This document shows positions 27,216 through 35,602 of a stretch of 64,000 bases of DNA, piece by piece. The DNA is from Streptomyces mirabilis (lineage in GTDB: Bacteria > Actinomycetota > Actinomycetes > Streptomycetales > Streptomycetaceae), in contig NZ_JBCJKP010000001.1 of assembly GCF_039503195.1 (NCBI RefSeq), positions 4,030,001-4,094,000 of the forward strand, given 5' to 3'. Each line of letters opens with the position of its first letter. Position 1 is the first letter of the stretch. The translations under genes were made by a program, and so were the position numbers. The notes beneath the pieces were generated by a model. That model searched no databases, was not told the DNA's origin, and worked only from the letters and a program-made list of their open reading frames with translations.

Positions 27216-27383
27216 AGGGGGCCCTCCTTCGCGCACTCATCGGTGGCGTGTCGTGCAGATGGACGTGGGGACGCGGGCCGGGCGAGCGATACCCGGCCGG
27301 GAGTCCGGCAGCTGGTCGCGGGGACATACGCCCGTACCCGCGGCTGCCGACGGCACTGACCTTAGGTGGCCGGAAGATGACTC

Positions 27384-27399
27384 TGAAGTGTACGTTTCA
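27384..27399. promoter_or_regulatory. palindrome TGAANNGTACNNTTCA, candidate PucR operator
   Basis: TGAAGTGTACGTTTCA is symmetrical at 12 of 16 bases and sits between the divergent symporter and PucR genes, 38 bases before the chosen GTG start of the regulator. Confidence 0.45.
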
Positions 27400-27436
27400 T
27401 CCATCACAGCCGATCACGATGGAGGGAACGTCCACC

Positions 27437-28978
27437 GTGCCGGACACATCCGCCACATCCGTCACATCAGCCCCGCCGGTCCCTCCCACCCCACCGGTGC
27501 CGCTGTCCGCCCTCCTGGCCCGGGAGGACCTCGGCCTGCGCCACATCGCGGGCCCCGACGAACAGGACACGGTGATCCACTGGGCGCACACGTCGGAGAT
27601 GGCGGACCCGTACCCGTATCTGCTGGGCGGTGAGCTGCTGCTGACCGCCGGGGTGCACATCCCGGAGGCGGCGGGCTCGGGCACCTACTTCGACGACTAC
27701 GTCTCCCGGATCGTGGCGGCGGGCGGCGCGGCGCTCGGCTTCGGCCTGGCGCCGGTGCACGACACGGTGCCGCGCGCCCTGGTCGCGGCCTGCGACACCT
27801 ACGGCCTGCCCCTGCTGGAGGTCCCGCCCCAGACCACCTTCTCGGGCGTGGCCCGCGCGGTGTGGCAGCTGATGGCGCAGGCCCGGCTGGCGGAGCTGCG
27901 GCGGGTCACGGAGGCCCAGCAGAGCCTGGCGGCGGCCGCCGCGCGCCCGGACCCGGTGGCGGCGGTACTGCGGCAGCTGGCCCAGCGGGTGGGCGGCTGG
28001 GCGGTGCTGTACGGCCCGGAGGGCGCGGAACTGGCCCGCGCGGGAAGAACACCGGAGGACGGTCCCGTGGTCGCACTCGGCGCCCTGGCCGCCGTCGTAC
28101 GCCCCGGGCCGACCCGTCCCGCGGTCCCCCAGGGCCCCACTCCGCCCCCCACCCCCACTCCCACCCCCTCCTCCGCCACCGACACCGTGGGCGGCACCCA
28201 CCTGGCCGCGTACGCCCTCGGCGGCGGGCGGGGCTTCGTCCTGGGGGTCGCGGCGTCGCGCCGGGACCCCGGGGACCACACCATCGCCTCCGTCGCGGCC
28301 GTCCTCCTCTCCCTCCTCACCGGCGAGCAGCAGAGCGGGAGCGGCTCGGCGCGCTCGGCGGCGCTCGTACGACTCCTGCTGGGCGCCGTGCCCGAGGACG
28401 TGGCCCCACTGCTCGGCGGGGACCGGTGGACCGTCGTGCACGCCCGCCCCGCGGCGGACGGCCCGACGCCGGACGCCGTCGCCGCGTCCGCGCTGGGGGC
28501 GGCCCTGGGCTCCGCGCTCATCGACACCGGGGGGAGTGTCGTACGCGTCCTCGTCCCCGGCGACCGCGAGCCGGCCGCGCAGAAGGGCTGGATCTGCGGG
28601 GTCAGCGCGGCGGTCGGCCCGCACGAGTGGGCGTCCGCCGACGGGCAGGCGGCCCGCGCCCTGGCCCGGGCCCGGGCGACCCGCACGCCCCTCGTCCGCC
28701 ACGGCGAGCGGCCCGCCCTGGCGGACCTCGTGCCGCCGGACGACGCCGCGGCCCACGCGCGCGCCCTCCTCGCCCCCATCGCCGCCACCCCGGCCCTCAC
28801 CGAGACCCTCCGCACCTGGCTCTCCCTGCACGGCAGTTGGGACCGCACGGCCGTCGCCCTGTCCGTCCACCGCAACACCGTCCGCCAACGCATCGCACGG
28901 TGTGCGGCGTTGCTGGAGGCGGACCTCGACGACGCGGACGTACGGATGGAGTTGTGGTTCGCACTGAGGGAATCGTGA
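27437..28978 (+). CDS. PucR-family transcriptional regulator
   Basis: A 513-residue regulator of the PucR/CdaR type. Residues about 20-150 form the PucR N-terminal domain (LRHIAGPDEQDTVIHWAHTS, YLLGGELLLTAGVHIP). The centre holds a Pro/Thr-rich linker (near 235-255) and a GGDEF-like fold. The C-terminus carries the PucR helix-turn-helix (LRTWLSLHGSWDRTAVALSVHRNTVRQRIAR). GTG 27437 follows GGAGGG with a 10-base gap; ATGs at 27377 and 27419 lie upstream, but starting there would bury the palindrome at 27384 in the coding region. Family members activate purine, ureide or amino-acid catabolism, so it likely controls the divergent symporter-ureohydrolase-ThDP operon. Confidence 0.9.
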   Translation: MPDTSATSVTSAPPVPPTPPVPLSALLAREDLGLRHIAGPDEQDTVIHWAHTSEMADPYPYLLGGELLLTAGVHIPEAAGSGTYFDDYVSRIVAAGGAALGFGLAPVHDTVPRALVAACDTYGLPLLEVPPQTTFSGVARAVWQLMAQARLAELRRVTEAQQSLAAAAARPDPVAAVLRQLAQRVGGWAVLYGPEGAELARAGRTPEDGPVVALGALAAVVRPGPTRPAVPQGPTPPPTPTPTPSSATDTVGGTHLAAYALGGGRGFVLGVAASRRDPGDHTIASVAAVLLSLLTGEQQSGSGSARSAALVRLLLGAVPEDVAPLLGGDRWTVVHARPAADGPTPDAVAASALGAALGSALIDTGGSVVRVLVPGDREPAAQKGWICGVSAAVGPHEWASADGQAARALARARATRTPLVRHGERPALADLVPPDDAAAHARALLAPIAATPALTETLRTWLSLHGSWDRTAVALSVHRNTVRQRIARCAALLEADLDDADVRMELWFALRES

Positions 28979-29068
28979 GAACCCCGAAAACACACCCCCC
29001 GCGTGACCCACATCCCACGGTTCAGGACAACCGCCCTCCCGGCGGAGCACCCCGGCACAATGGGTGGC

Positions 29069-29857
29069 ATGCCGATATCCGGGACCCCCAGCCGCGCCGA
29101 GCTCGTCGACCATCTCGTGAAGACCCGTATCGCGGGCGACGTCGCCACGCCCCGCGAGAACAACCTCTCCCACTACCGCAAGCTCGCCAACGGCGACCGC
29201 AACTTCTGGCTCGGCCTGGAACTCGGCGACCGCTGGACCGACGAGCAGGACGTGCTCGCCGTGATGGCGGAGCGGTGCGGTGTGAACGACGACCCGGAGT
29301 ACCGCTACGGCCAGGACACCATCGACCCCGAGCTGACCGTCGACGCCCTGGACCGGATGGCGGCGCGGCTGCGCAAGGCGGCGGACGGTGAGCAGCGGGT
29401 GCTGTTCGCGACCGGCCACCCCGGCGGCCTGCTCGACGTGCACCGTGCCACCGCCGCCGCGTTGCGCGGCGCCGGCTGCGAGATCGTCGTCATTCCGGAC
29501 GGACTGCAGACGGACGAGGGGTACGTCATGCAGTTCGCGGACGTGGCGGTGCTGGAGCACGGGGCCACGCTGTGGCACACGCACTCGGGCGAGCCGATGC
29601 GCGCGATCCTCAAGGGCCTGGAGGGCGCGGGCCACCCCCTGCCCGACCTGGTCGTCGCGGACCACGGCTGGGCCGGCTGCGCGGGCCAGCTCGGCATCGA
29701 CTCGGTCGGCTACGCCGACTGCAACGACCCGGCCCTCTTCCTCGCCGAGTCGGAGGGCACGGTCCAGGTGACGGTCCCCCTCGACGACCACGTCACAAGC
29801 CCTCGGTTCTACGACCCGCTGACGGCGTATCTGCTGACTTCCGCCGGTCTGATCTGA
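29069..29857 (+). CDS. conserved actinobacterial protein, annotated elsewhere as phosphatase
   Basis: A 262-residue soluble protein. N-terminal half: ENNLSHYRKLANGDRNFWLGLELGDRW near residues 32-60. C-terminal half: an alpha/beta domain with RVLFATGHPGGLLDVH near 110, GCEIVVIPDG near 140, LWHTHSGEPM near 175 and LVVADHGWAGCAGQLGIDSVGYADCNDPALF near 195-225. The last has acidic and Cys residues typical of a small-molecule site. I recall close relatives being labelled phosphatase, but I see no classical phosphatase motif (HAD, PTP or metallophosphoesterase), so function is open. Two in-frame ATGs lie upstream (29003, 29060); 29069 has the better spaced GGTGG. Confidence 0.8.
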   Translation: MPISGTPSRAELVDHLVKTRIAGDVATPRENNLSHYRKLANGDRNFWLGLELGDRWTDEQDVLAVMAERCGVNDDPEYRYGQDTIDPELTVDALDRMAARLRKAADGEQRVLFATGHPGGLLDVHRATAAALRGAGCEIVVIPDGLQTDEGYVMQFADVAVLEHGATLWHTHSGEPMRAILKGLEGAGHPLPDLVVADHGWAGCAGQLGIDSVGYADCNDPALFLAESEGTVQVTVPLDDHVTSPRFYDPLTAYLLTSAGLI

Positions 29858-30121
29858 GCCATTCCGGACATCCGGAGATCATTTCCAGGTCAAATAAGCG
29901 GCAATAAATCGGCAAACGACCACCAAGCGACGGCAAGATCATCGTAAATACCCCGCACGCCAAAACGTCACAGAGGTGACAGAACACCAACTCCCCACCC
30001 ACACCCGCTGGTTCACCGTTGCTACGTTTCGCCGCGGCCTTGGCATGACCACCCGGGCCCCACCAGGCCCCTGACCTGACCAGCCAGGGCTCACAACAGA
30101 ACACAAAAACGGGAGAACACA

Positions 30122-30532
30122 GTGCGGAAGCTGGCAGTAGGCGCCCTCGCAGCGGGCCTTTTCGCCATGGGGGCAGGATCCGCGATCGCCGCCTCGTGGC
30201 ACACCGTCCCCAGGCTCACCACCGGTGGCGCGGAGTTCAATTCCGGCCAGTACACCTTCTGGCCCTCGGGCACGAAGCACGGTGGCTTCGAGTGGAAGGG
30301 CAACCTCAAGGACGCCGACAACGGCGACGGCCACAACGTCTACATGCAGGTGCGCATCGAGGGCTACGACTGGAACCGCTACAACGGCACCCAGAAGAAG
30401 TCCGTTCCGCTCGACTACGTCAACTGGAGCGGCGACGAGCTGTACACGCAGGACGCGTACATACGCGTGTGCCGGGACCGGGGCTCCCTGCACCCGGACA
30501 ACTGCTCGGTGACCAAGCACTACAGCCGGTAG
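30122..30532 (+). CDS. small secreted protein of unknown function
   Basis: A 136-residue exported protein. GTG start after GGGAGAAC gives a short Sec signal (RKLAVGALAAGLFAMGAGSAIAA). The mature 110 residues are rich in Trp, Tyr, Asn and Gly (FEWKGNLKDADNGDG, VRIEGYDWNRYNGTQKKS, PLDYVNWSGDEL) with one Cys pair (VCRDRG and DNCSV), as in small beta-sandwich exoproteins. I recognise no family. The 264 bp before it are unusually AT-rich for this window and hold repeated CGGCAA units (29919-29938) and GTCACAGAGGTGAC (29968-29981), so it may be strongly or specially regulated. Confidence 0.78.
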   Translation: MRKLAVGALAAGLFAMGAGSAIAASWHTVPRLTTGGAEFNSGQYTFWPSGTKHGGFEWKGNLKDADNGDGHNVYMQVRIEGYDWNRYNGTQKKSVPLDYVNWSGDELYTQDAYIRVCRDRGSLHPDNCSVTKHYSR

Positions 30533-30591
30533 ACCCGGCACTGGCCAGGTAGACCAGGCACTGCCGGGCCAGGCAGCGAACTCGCTTGACC

Positions 30592-30618
30592 CGGGCCCAG
30601 GTTGCACACCTGGGCCCG
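30592..30618 (+). terminator. perfect 11-bp hairpin between the small secreted protein and the ABC gene
   Basis: CGGGCCCAGGT pairs with ACCTGGGCCCG across a 5-base loop. It ends 8 bases before the only plausible start of the ABC ATPase gene, so it is either a terminator of the preceding gene or a hairpin in the ABC leader. Confidence 0.6.
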
Positions 30619-30626
30619 ATCGCTTC

Positions 30627-31337
30627 TTGGGGGAAGCCATCAGTACGTCAGAGATCCTCAGTACGTCAGCGATCCTCTCCGCCACGGGAGTCGACCTCTC
30701 CTACGGCAATCAACTCGCCGTGCGTGACGCCCACTTCTCCGTCGCCCCCGGCGAGGTCGCCGCCGTCACCGGACAGAGCGGTTCCGGCAAGTCCTCGCTC
30801 CTGTACTGCCTGGCCGGGGTGCTTCCCGCCCAGCGCGGGCAGGTGCGTTTCGAAGGACGGTCGCTCGGTGACCTCGGCGACGAAGAGATCAGCGCACTGC
30901 GCCGCGAACGCTTCGGATTCGTCTTCCAGTACGGCGAGTTGCTGCCGGAGCTGACCATCGAGGAGAACACCGCTCTGCCGCTGCGCCTCGCCGGGCAGCG
31001 CAAGCAGCCCGCCCTCGCCGCCGCGGGAGCCGTCCTCGAACGGCTCGGGCTCGGCGAGCTGCGCGGCCGCCGCCCCTCCCAGGTCTCCGGCGGCCAGAGC
31101 CAGCGCGTCGCCGTCGCGCGGGCCCTGGTCCACCGCCCCGCCGTCGTCTTCGCGGACGAGCCGACCGGCTCCCTGGACAGCGCCAACGCCTCCGCCGTCC
31201 TCAAGGAGTTCCTCGACCTGGCCCGCTCCCAGGGCACCGCGGTCGTCCTGGTGACGCACGACCCCGCGGTCGCGGCACAGGCCGACAGCCACTACACGAT
31301 GTCCGACGGCGTCCTCACCCCCCGGAGCGCGGCGTGA
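30627..31337 (+). CDS. ABC transporter ATP-binding protein (MacB/LolD type)
   Basis: A 236-residue ATPase. Walker A GQSGSGKSS near residue 50, Q-loop FVFQYGELLPELT near 100, signature VSGGQSQRVAVARALV near 155, Walker B VVFADEPTGSLD near 175 and H-loop LVTHD near 210 are all intact. This form pairs with FtsX-like permeases, and the next gene is one, overlapping by GTGA. The start is unusual: the only in-frame start before Walker A is TTG at 30627, which has no ribosome site and lies just after a hairpin. Codons 6-17 come from two tandem 18-bp repeats. The pair likely exports or extracts a lipid, lipoprotein or antibiotic. Confidence 0.88.
   Translation: MGEAISTSEILSTSAILSATGVDLSYGNQLAVRDAHFSVAPGEVAAVTGQSGSGKSSLLYCLAGVLPAQRGQVRFEGRSLGDLGDEEISALRRERFGFVFQYGELLPELTIEENTALPLRLAGQRKQPALAAAGAVLERLGLGELRGRRPSQVSGGQSQRVAVARALVHRPAVVFADEPTGSLDSANASAVLKEFLDLARSQGTAVVLVTHDPAVAAQADSHYTMSDGVLTPRSAA
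30642..30677. repeat. two tandem 18-bp repeats at the ABC gene start
   Basis: AGTACGTCAGAGATCCTC followed at once by AGTACGTCAGCGATCCTC. In frame they give two similar six-residue units at the N-terminus. Confidence 0.7.
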
Positions 31338-33625
31338 GGGAGTTCCTGCTCGGACTGCGGCTGCTGCTCGGCGCCGGTCGCGGCAACCGCGTACGTTTTC
31401 TGCTGATGGCGGCCGGCGGCTCCCTCGGCGTGTGCTGCCTGGCCCTGGTTCTCACCATCCCGGCGATCCTCGACGCCCACGACGGAAGGGCCGCCGCCCG
31501 GGCCCTGCGGACCTCCGCCGCCCGCACGACGAGCGCGCCCCTCGTCCTGGAACGCTCGGACCCGCACGGCTCCAAGGCGTTCACCCGCATCTTCGTCGCT
31601 CCCGGCACCGCGAAGGACACGGCGGCAGCGGCTCCTCCGGGGCTGCCCCGGCTCCCCGCCCCCGGCGAGGTGTTCGTCTCCCCCCGCGTCCACGACCTGC
31701 TGCGTGCCGAACCCGCCCTCAAAGGGCTGCTCCCGGGCACCGAGAAAGGCCTGATCGGCGGCGCGGGCCTCACCGACCCCGACGAGCTGTACGCGTACGT
31801 CGGCACCACCCGCGCCGAACTGGCCCACAAAGGACGGGCGTTGACCGGCTTCGACCTCGGCTACGCGCCGACCCCCGCCGTCGACCCCTCCACCCTCACC
31901 ATCCTCCGCTTCGCCCTCGCCACCCTGGTCCTGCTCCCCCTGGGCGTCTTCCTCTCCGTCTGCGCCCGGCTCTCCGCCGCCAGCCGCACCCGGCGTCTCG
32001 CCGCCCTGCGGCTGCTGGGCCTGAGCGCCAAGGGCACCCAGCGTGTGAACGCCGCGGAGACCGTCGTCGCGGCCCTGTTCGGCGCGCTGCTCGGGCTCGG
32101 CGAGTACTGGGTCCTCAACCAGGTGATGTCCAGGACCGGGCTGCCCGACCTGAAGTGGTACCCGGCGGACGGCGCCCTGTCCGCGTCCACGATCGCCATC
32201 TGCCTGCTCGGCTGCCCGGCGCTCGCCTGGTTCGTCGGCCGGGCGAGTGCGCGCACCGCGGCCGCCAACCCGCTGGCCGCACGCCGCACCGCCGTCCCGC
32301 GCCCCCCGTCGAAGTGGGGCGGCCTGCTGCTCGTCACCGGCCTGGGCATCGTCAGCGGCTACTGCGTGACCGGCCTCACCGCCCACCCGGCCTCCAGCGA
32401 CGGTCCCTCCGCGTTGCTCGTCCCGGCGGGCGTCCTGCTGACCGGCGCCGGCCTCGTACTGACCCTGCCGCTCCTCACGTACGCCCTCGCCCGGGGCCTC
32501 GCCGACCGGACCCGCTCCCTGACCCTGAACCTGGCGATGCGCCGCAACGAGGTGGAGCCCGGCAGTACCATGCGGGTCGTCACCGGCCTCGTCCTGCTCG
32601 TCTACGCCGCCTCCCTCGCCCAGGGCATCCTGATCGAGGAGAACCAGGTCACCCGGCCGGACAGCCCCGCGCAGGACTACTCGATCGCACTGTCCGGCCT
32701 CACCGACCGCCAGCAGCACGACCTCGCCTCGGTGCCGGGTGTCCGCGCGCACGCGCTGACGATGGACTCCTGGACCGACCCGCGCTACTCCGGCTCCGCC
32801 GTCCAGTCACGGGCGACCGCCCTCGTCGCCACCTGCGCCCAACTGACGGAACTGGTACGGCACTCAGAGGGCTGTGTGGACGGACGGGTGCTGCGGCTCA
32901 CCGATCCCGACACGGCCGCGGACCCGGGCGTGCGCGCCGGGGCCACCTTCCCCTACCGCTTCCAGCAGAGTGGCCGGCAGAAGACCTTGTCGATCACCCT
33001 GCCGTCCGCCGCGATCGCCTATCGCGCGTACGACCCCTCGGCGGTCGGAGGTGCCGCCGTCCTCGTCCCGCCGTCCGCGCTGCAGGCCGACGCGCGCCCG
33101 GCCTCGGCGCAGTACGTGCTGACCAGCGATTCGCAGCCCGACACCGTCCGCCGCGTGCTGGACGGCATCGGAGCCGTGGCACCGACCGCCGACATCAACC
33201 CGATCGGCGTCAACATCGACGGGCTGCAGCAGATCGCCGTCATCGAGACGCTGCTGGCACTCGGCATGGTCATGGGTCTGGCCATCGGCATCGCGGCGTT
33301 CCTGGTCTCCGTGACGGACCGGGCCGTGGAGCGCCGCGCGCACATCACCGCGCTCTCCCTGATCGGGGCCCGTGCGAGAACCCTGCGAGCCGTGCAGTGC
33401 GCCCAGGTCGTCCTGCCGCTGGGCATCGGCCTGGCTCTGGCACTCGTGGCGGGCAAACTGGCCGAGTCCAGCTATCTCGTCACCGGCGGCGGTGCGGTGT
33501 TCTGGGACGGTGCCGGCCTCGCGCCGCTCGCTGTCGTCGCCGTGGGCGCGGTGGCGGTGGCCGCGCTCGGCACGCTCCCGCTGATCGGCCGCCGCGTGAA
33601 CCCGGAGTTGATCCGCCGTGACTGA
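31334..33625 (+). CDS. FtsX-like ABC transporter permease
   Basis: A 763-residue membrane protein, GTG start overlapping the ATPase stop. One membrane segment lies at residues 15-40 (FLLMAAGGSLGVCCLALVLTI), followed by an extracellular domain. The FtsX membrane block starts near 195 (LRFALATLVLLPLGVFLSVCARLSA) with AARRRTRRLAALRLLGL-type coupling segment. More membrane segments lie at 335-400, a second large extracellular domain at about 430-620, and a last FtsX block near 640-760 ending TLPLIGRRVNPELIRRD. The duplicated layout matches the permeases of lipoprotein/peptide-type ABC systems. No two-component genes adjoin it, so the substrate cannot be inferred. Confidence 0.88.
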   Translation: MREFLLGLRLLLGAGRGNRVRFLLMAAGGSLGVCCLALVLTIPAILDAHDGRAAARALRTSAARTTSAPLVLERSDPHGSKAFTRIFVAPGTAKDTAAAAPPGLPRLPAPGEVFVSPRVHDLLRAEPALKGLLPGTEKGLIGGAGLTDPDELYAYVGTTRAELAHKGRALTGFDLGYAPTPAVDPSTLTILRFALATLVLLPLGVFLSVCARLSAASRTRRLAALRLLGLSAKGTQRVNAAETVVAALFGALLGLGEYWVLNQVMSRTGLPDLKWYPADGALSASTIAICLLGCPALAWFVGRASARTAAANPLAARRTAVPRPPSKWGGLLLVTGLGIVSGYCVTGLTAHPASSDGPSALLVPAGVLLTGAGLVLTLPLLTYALARGLADRTRSLTLNLAMRRNEVEPGSTMRVVTGLVLLVYAASLAQGILIEENQVTRPDSPAQDYSIALSGLTDRQQHDLASVPGVRAHALTMDSWTDPRYSGSAVQSRATALVATCAQLTELVRHSEGCVDGRVLRLTDPDTAADPGVRAGATFPYRFQQSGRQKTLSITLPSAAIAYRAYDPSAVGGAAVLVPPSALQADARPASAQYVLTSDSQPDTVRRVLDGIGAVAPTADINPIGVNIDGLQQIAVIETLLALGMVMGLAIGIAAFLVSVTDRAVERRAHITALSLIGARARTLRAVQCAQVVLPLGIGLALALVAGKLAESSYLVTGGGAVFWDGAGLAPLAVVAVGAVAVAALGTLPLIGRRVNPELIRRD

Positions 33626-33641
33626 GCACCCCGGGGCACCC

Positions 33642-34625
33642 TCACGGCCAAGGGTTCAGGCCCTCTTGGCGGCGTTGGGCGTAGCCCGGTGTCGGGTCGA
33701 GGTAGACCCGGCTCACCACGGGGAACGCCTCTCGTAGTCGGGCCTCCGCCTGTTCGCAGGCCCATTCGATCTGGGCGGCGGTCGAGACGTCCCTGAAGTC
33801 GACCTTGGCCGCGACCAGCGCCTCGCGCGGTCCCTGTACGAGGGTCGTGAGCTCCAGCACGGCCTCGACGTGCTCCACGGCGAGCAGTTCGGCCCGGATC
33901 CGCTCCCGCACCGGTTGGGGGAGCGGGCGGCCGATCAGCAGCTCGGCGTTGGAGCGGCCGAGGACCCAGGCGACGTACAGGAGAAGGAGACCGATGCAGA
34001 GAGAGGCTATGCCGTCCCAGACTCCGGATCCGGTGAGCTGTCCGCCGAGCAGGCCGCCCGCCGCGAGGACGAGGCCGATCAGGGCGGCCGAGTCCTCCAG
34101 GACCACGGCCTTCACTGCGGTGTCCGGGGTGTACCGGAGGTAGCGCTTGAAGGGTGCCCCCACGCGTTCCGCCTCCCCGCGCGCCTGGCGTACGCCGGTG
34201 CGCAGCGAGTAGCTCTCCAGCAGGAAGGCGACCGCGAGCACGATGTACGAGACCAGGGGGTCGCCCGGCTCCTCGCCCGCGACAAGGGTGTGGATGCCGT
34301 CGTAGAGGGAGAACACCGCGCCGCCGACGAAGGTGGCGACGGCGGCGAGCATCGCCCAGATGTAGCGCTCGGGGCCGTAGCCGAGCGGGTGGTCCTCGTC
34401 GGCCGGTTTCTCGCTGCGCTTCAACGCGGTGAGCAGCAGCAGTTCGGTGACCGTGTCGGCCACCGAGTGCGCGGCCTCGGACAGCATCGCGCTCGATCCG
34501 CTGATGACTCCCGCGACCGCCTTGGCCACCGCGATCCCGAGATTGGCGAGGGCGGCGACGATCACCGTGATGGTGCTCTCGCCGCCGCCGTCGTCGTCCT
34601 GCCGTCCGGCGCCCGCTTCAGTCAT
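33642..34625 (-). CDS. cation diffusion facilitator transporter
   Basis: A 327-residue inner-membrane CDF protein exporting divalent metals by proton exchange. Six membrane segments occupy residues about 20-200; the metal-site pairs are SEAAHSVADTVTE near 50 (HxxxD) and DSAALIGLVLA near 160. The cytoplasmic C-terminal domain (VEAVLELTTLVQGPREALVAAKVDF) closes the protein. ATG 34625 is chosen over 34631 because GGGG is better spaced. It is the last of three same-strand genes (acyl-CoA dehydrogenase, thioesterase, CDF) with gaps of about 50 bases, perhaps one transcript. Metal specificity is unknown. Confidence 0.9.
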   Translation of the reverse strand: MTEAGAGRQDDDGGGESTITVIVAALANLGIAVAKAVAGVISGSSAMLSEAAHSVADTVTELLLLTALKRSEKPADEDHPLGYGPERYIWAMLAAVATFVGGAVFSLYDGIHTLVAGEEPGDPLVSYIVLAVAFLLESYSLRTGVRQARGEAERVGAPFKRYLRYTPDTAVKAVVLEDSAALIGLVLAAGGLLGGQLTGSGVWDGIASLCIGLLLLYVAWVLGRSNAELLIGRPLPQPVRERIRAELLAVEHVEAVLELTTLVQGPREALVAAKVDFRDVSTAAQIEWACEQAEARLREAFPVVSRVYLDPTPGYAQRRQEGLNPWP

Positions 34626-34683
34626 GGCCATGCCCCAGTCTTACCGGGCCGGCCCCCGTCAGTCTCACCGGGCGGGCCCGGTC

Positions 34684-35556
34684 CTACCGGGGGATGCGGA
34701 CCACGCCCTCCTGGATCACCGAGATGGCGAGCCGTCCGTCCTGGGTGTAGATGCGGGCCTGGCCGAGGCCGCGGCCTCCGGAGGCGGACGGCGACTCCTG
34801 GTCGTACAGCAGCCATTCGTCGGCGCGGAAGGGGCGGTGGAACCACATCGCGTGGTCCAGCGAGGCCCCGACGACGTCCCCGGTCACCCAGCCGCCGCGC
34901 CCGTGCGCGAGCAGGATCGAGTCGAGGAGCGTCATGTCGGAGACGTAGGTGGCGAGGACGACATGGAGGAGGGGATCGTCGGCCAGTTTGCCGTTGGTGC
35001 GGAACCACACCTGGGAGTGTGGTTCGCGGATCTCGCCGACCGTGCCGTACGGAGGTGCGTCGACGTAGCGCAGGTCGACGGACTCGCGCGCTTCGAGGAG
35101 CCGTTCGACGACGACCGGGTCGTTGATGACATCGGCGTACAGCGGCAGCAGTTCGGCGGCCGTGGGCAGCGTCTCCGGGTCGGGCGCGGGCGGCATCGCG
35201 GCCTGGTGCTCCATGCCCTCCTCGTACGTCTGGAAGGACGCGGAGAGGTGGAAGATCGGCTGCCCGTGCTGGATGGCGACGACGCGGCGGGTGGTGAAGG
35301 AGCGCCCGTCGCGGATGCGGTCCACCGTGTACACGATGGGTGCGCCGGGGTCCCCCGGACGCAGGAAGTACGCGTGCAGGGAGTGCGCGTGCCGGTCCTC
35401 GGGGACCGTGCGCCCGGCGGCCACCAGGGCCTGCGCCGCCACCTGCCCGCCGAAGACCCGCGGGACGACGGCGGAGCGGGACTGGCCGCGGAAGATGTCC
35501 TGCTCGATCCGCTCCAGGTCGAGCAGATCGAGCAGGGACTCAAGTGCCTGACTCAT
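34684..35556 (-). CDS. tesB: acyl-CoA thioesterase II
   Basis: A 290-residue double-hotdog thioesterase that hydrolyses acyl-CoAs to free acids and CoA. The N-terminal hotdog opens LDLLDLERIEQDIFRGQS and contains RVFGGQVAAQALVAA near residue 37. The C-terminal hotdog carries the catalytic Asp in GASLDHAMWFHRPFR near 230 and the Gln in YDQESPSASGGRGLGQARIYTQDGRL near 250. Length and motifs match TesB well. It lies 46 bases downstream of an acyl-CoA dehydrogenase on the same strand, consistent with fatty or branched acyl-CoA metabolism. Confidence 0.93.
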   Translation of the reverse strand: MSQALESLLDLLDLERIEQDIFRGQSRSAVVPRVFGGQVAAQALVAAGRTVPEDRHAHSLHAYFLRPGDPGAPIVYTVDRIRDGRSFTTRRVVAIQHGQPIFHLSASFQTYEEGMEHQAAMPPAPDPETLPTAAELLPLYADVINDPVVVERLLEARESVDLRYVDAPPYGTVGEIREPHSQVWFRTNGKLADDPLLHVVLATYVSDMTLLDSILLAHGRGGWVTGDVVGASLDHAMWFHRPFRADEWLLYDQESPSASGGRGLGQARIYTQDGRLAISVIQEGVVRIPR

Positions 35557-35602
35557 GCGTCAGTTGTATCGTGCGGTTGTTTCCGGTGATCTTTCGCGGG
35601 CC

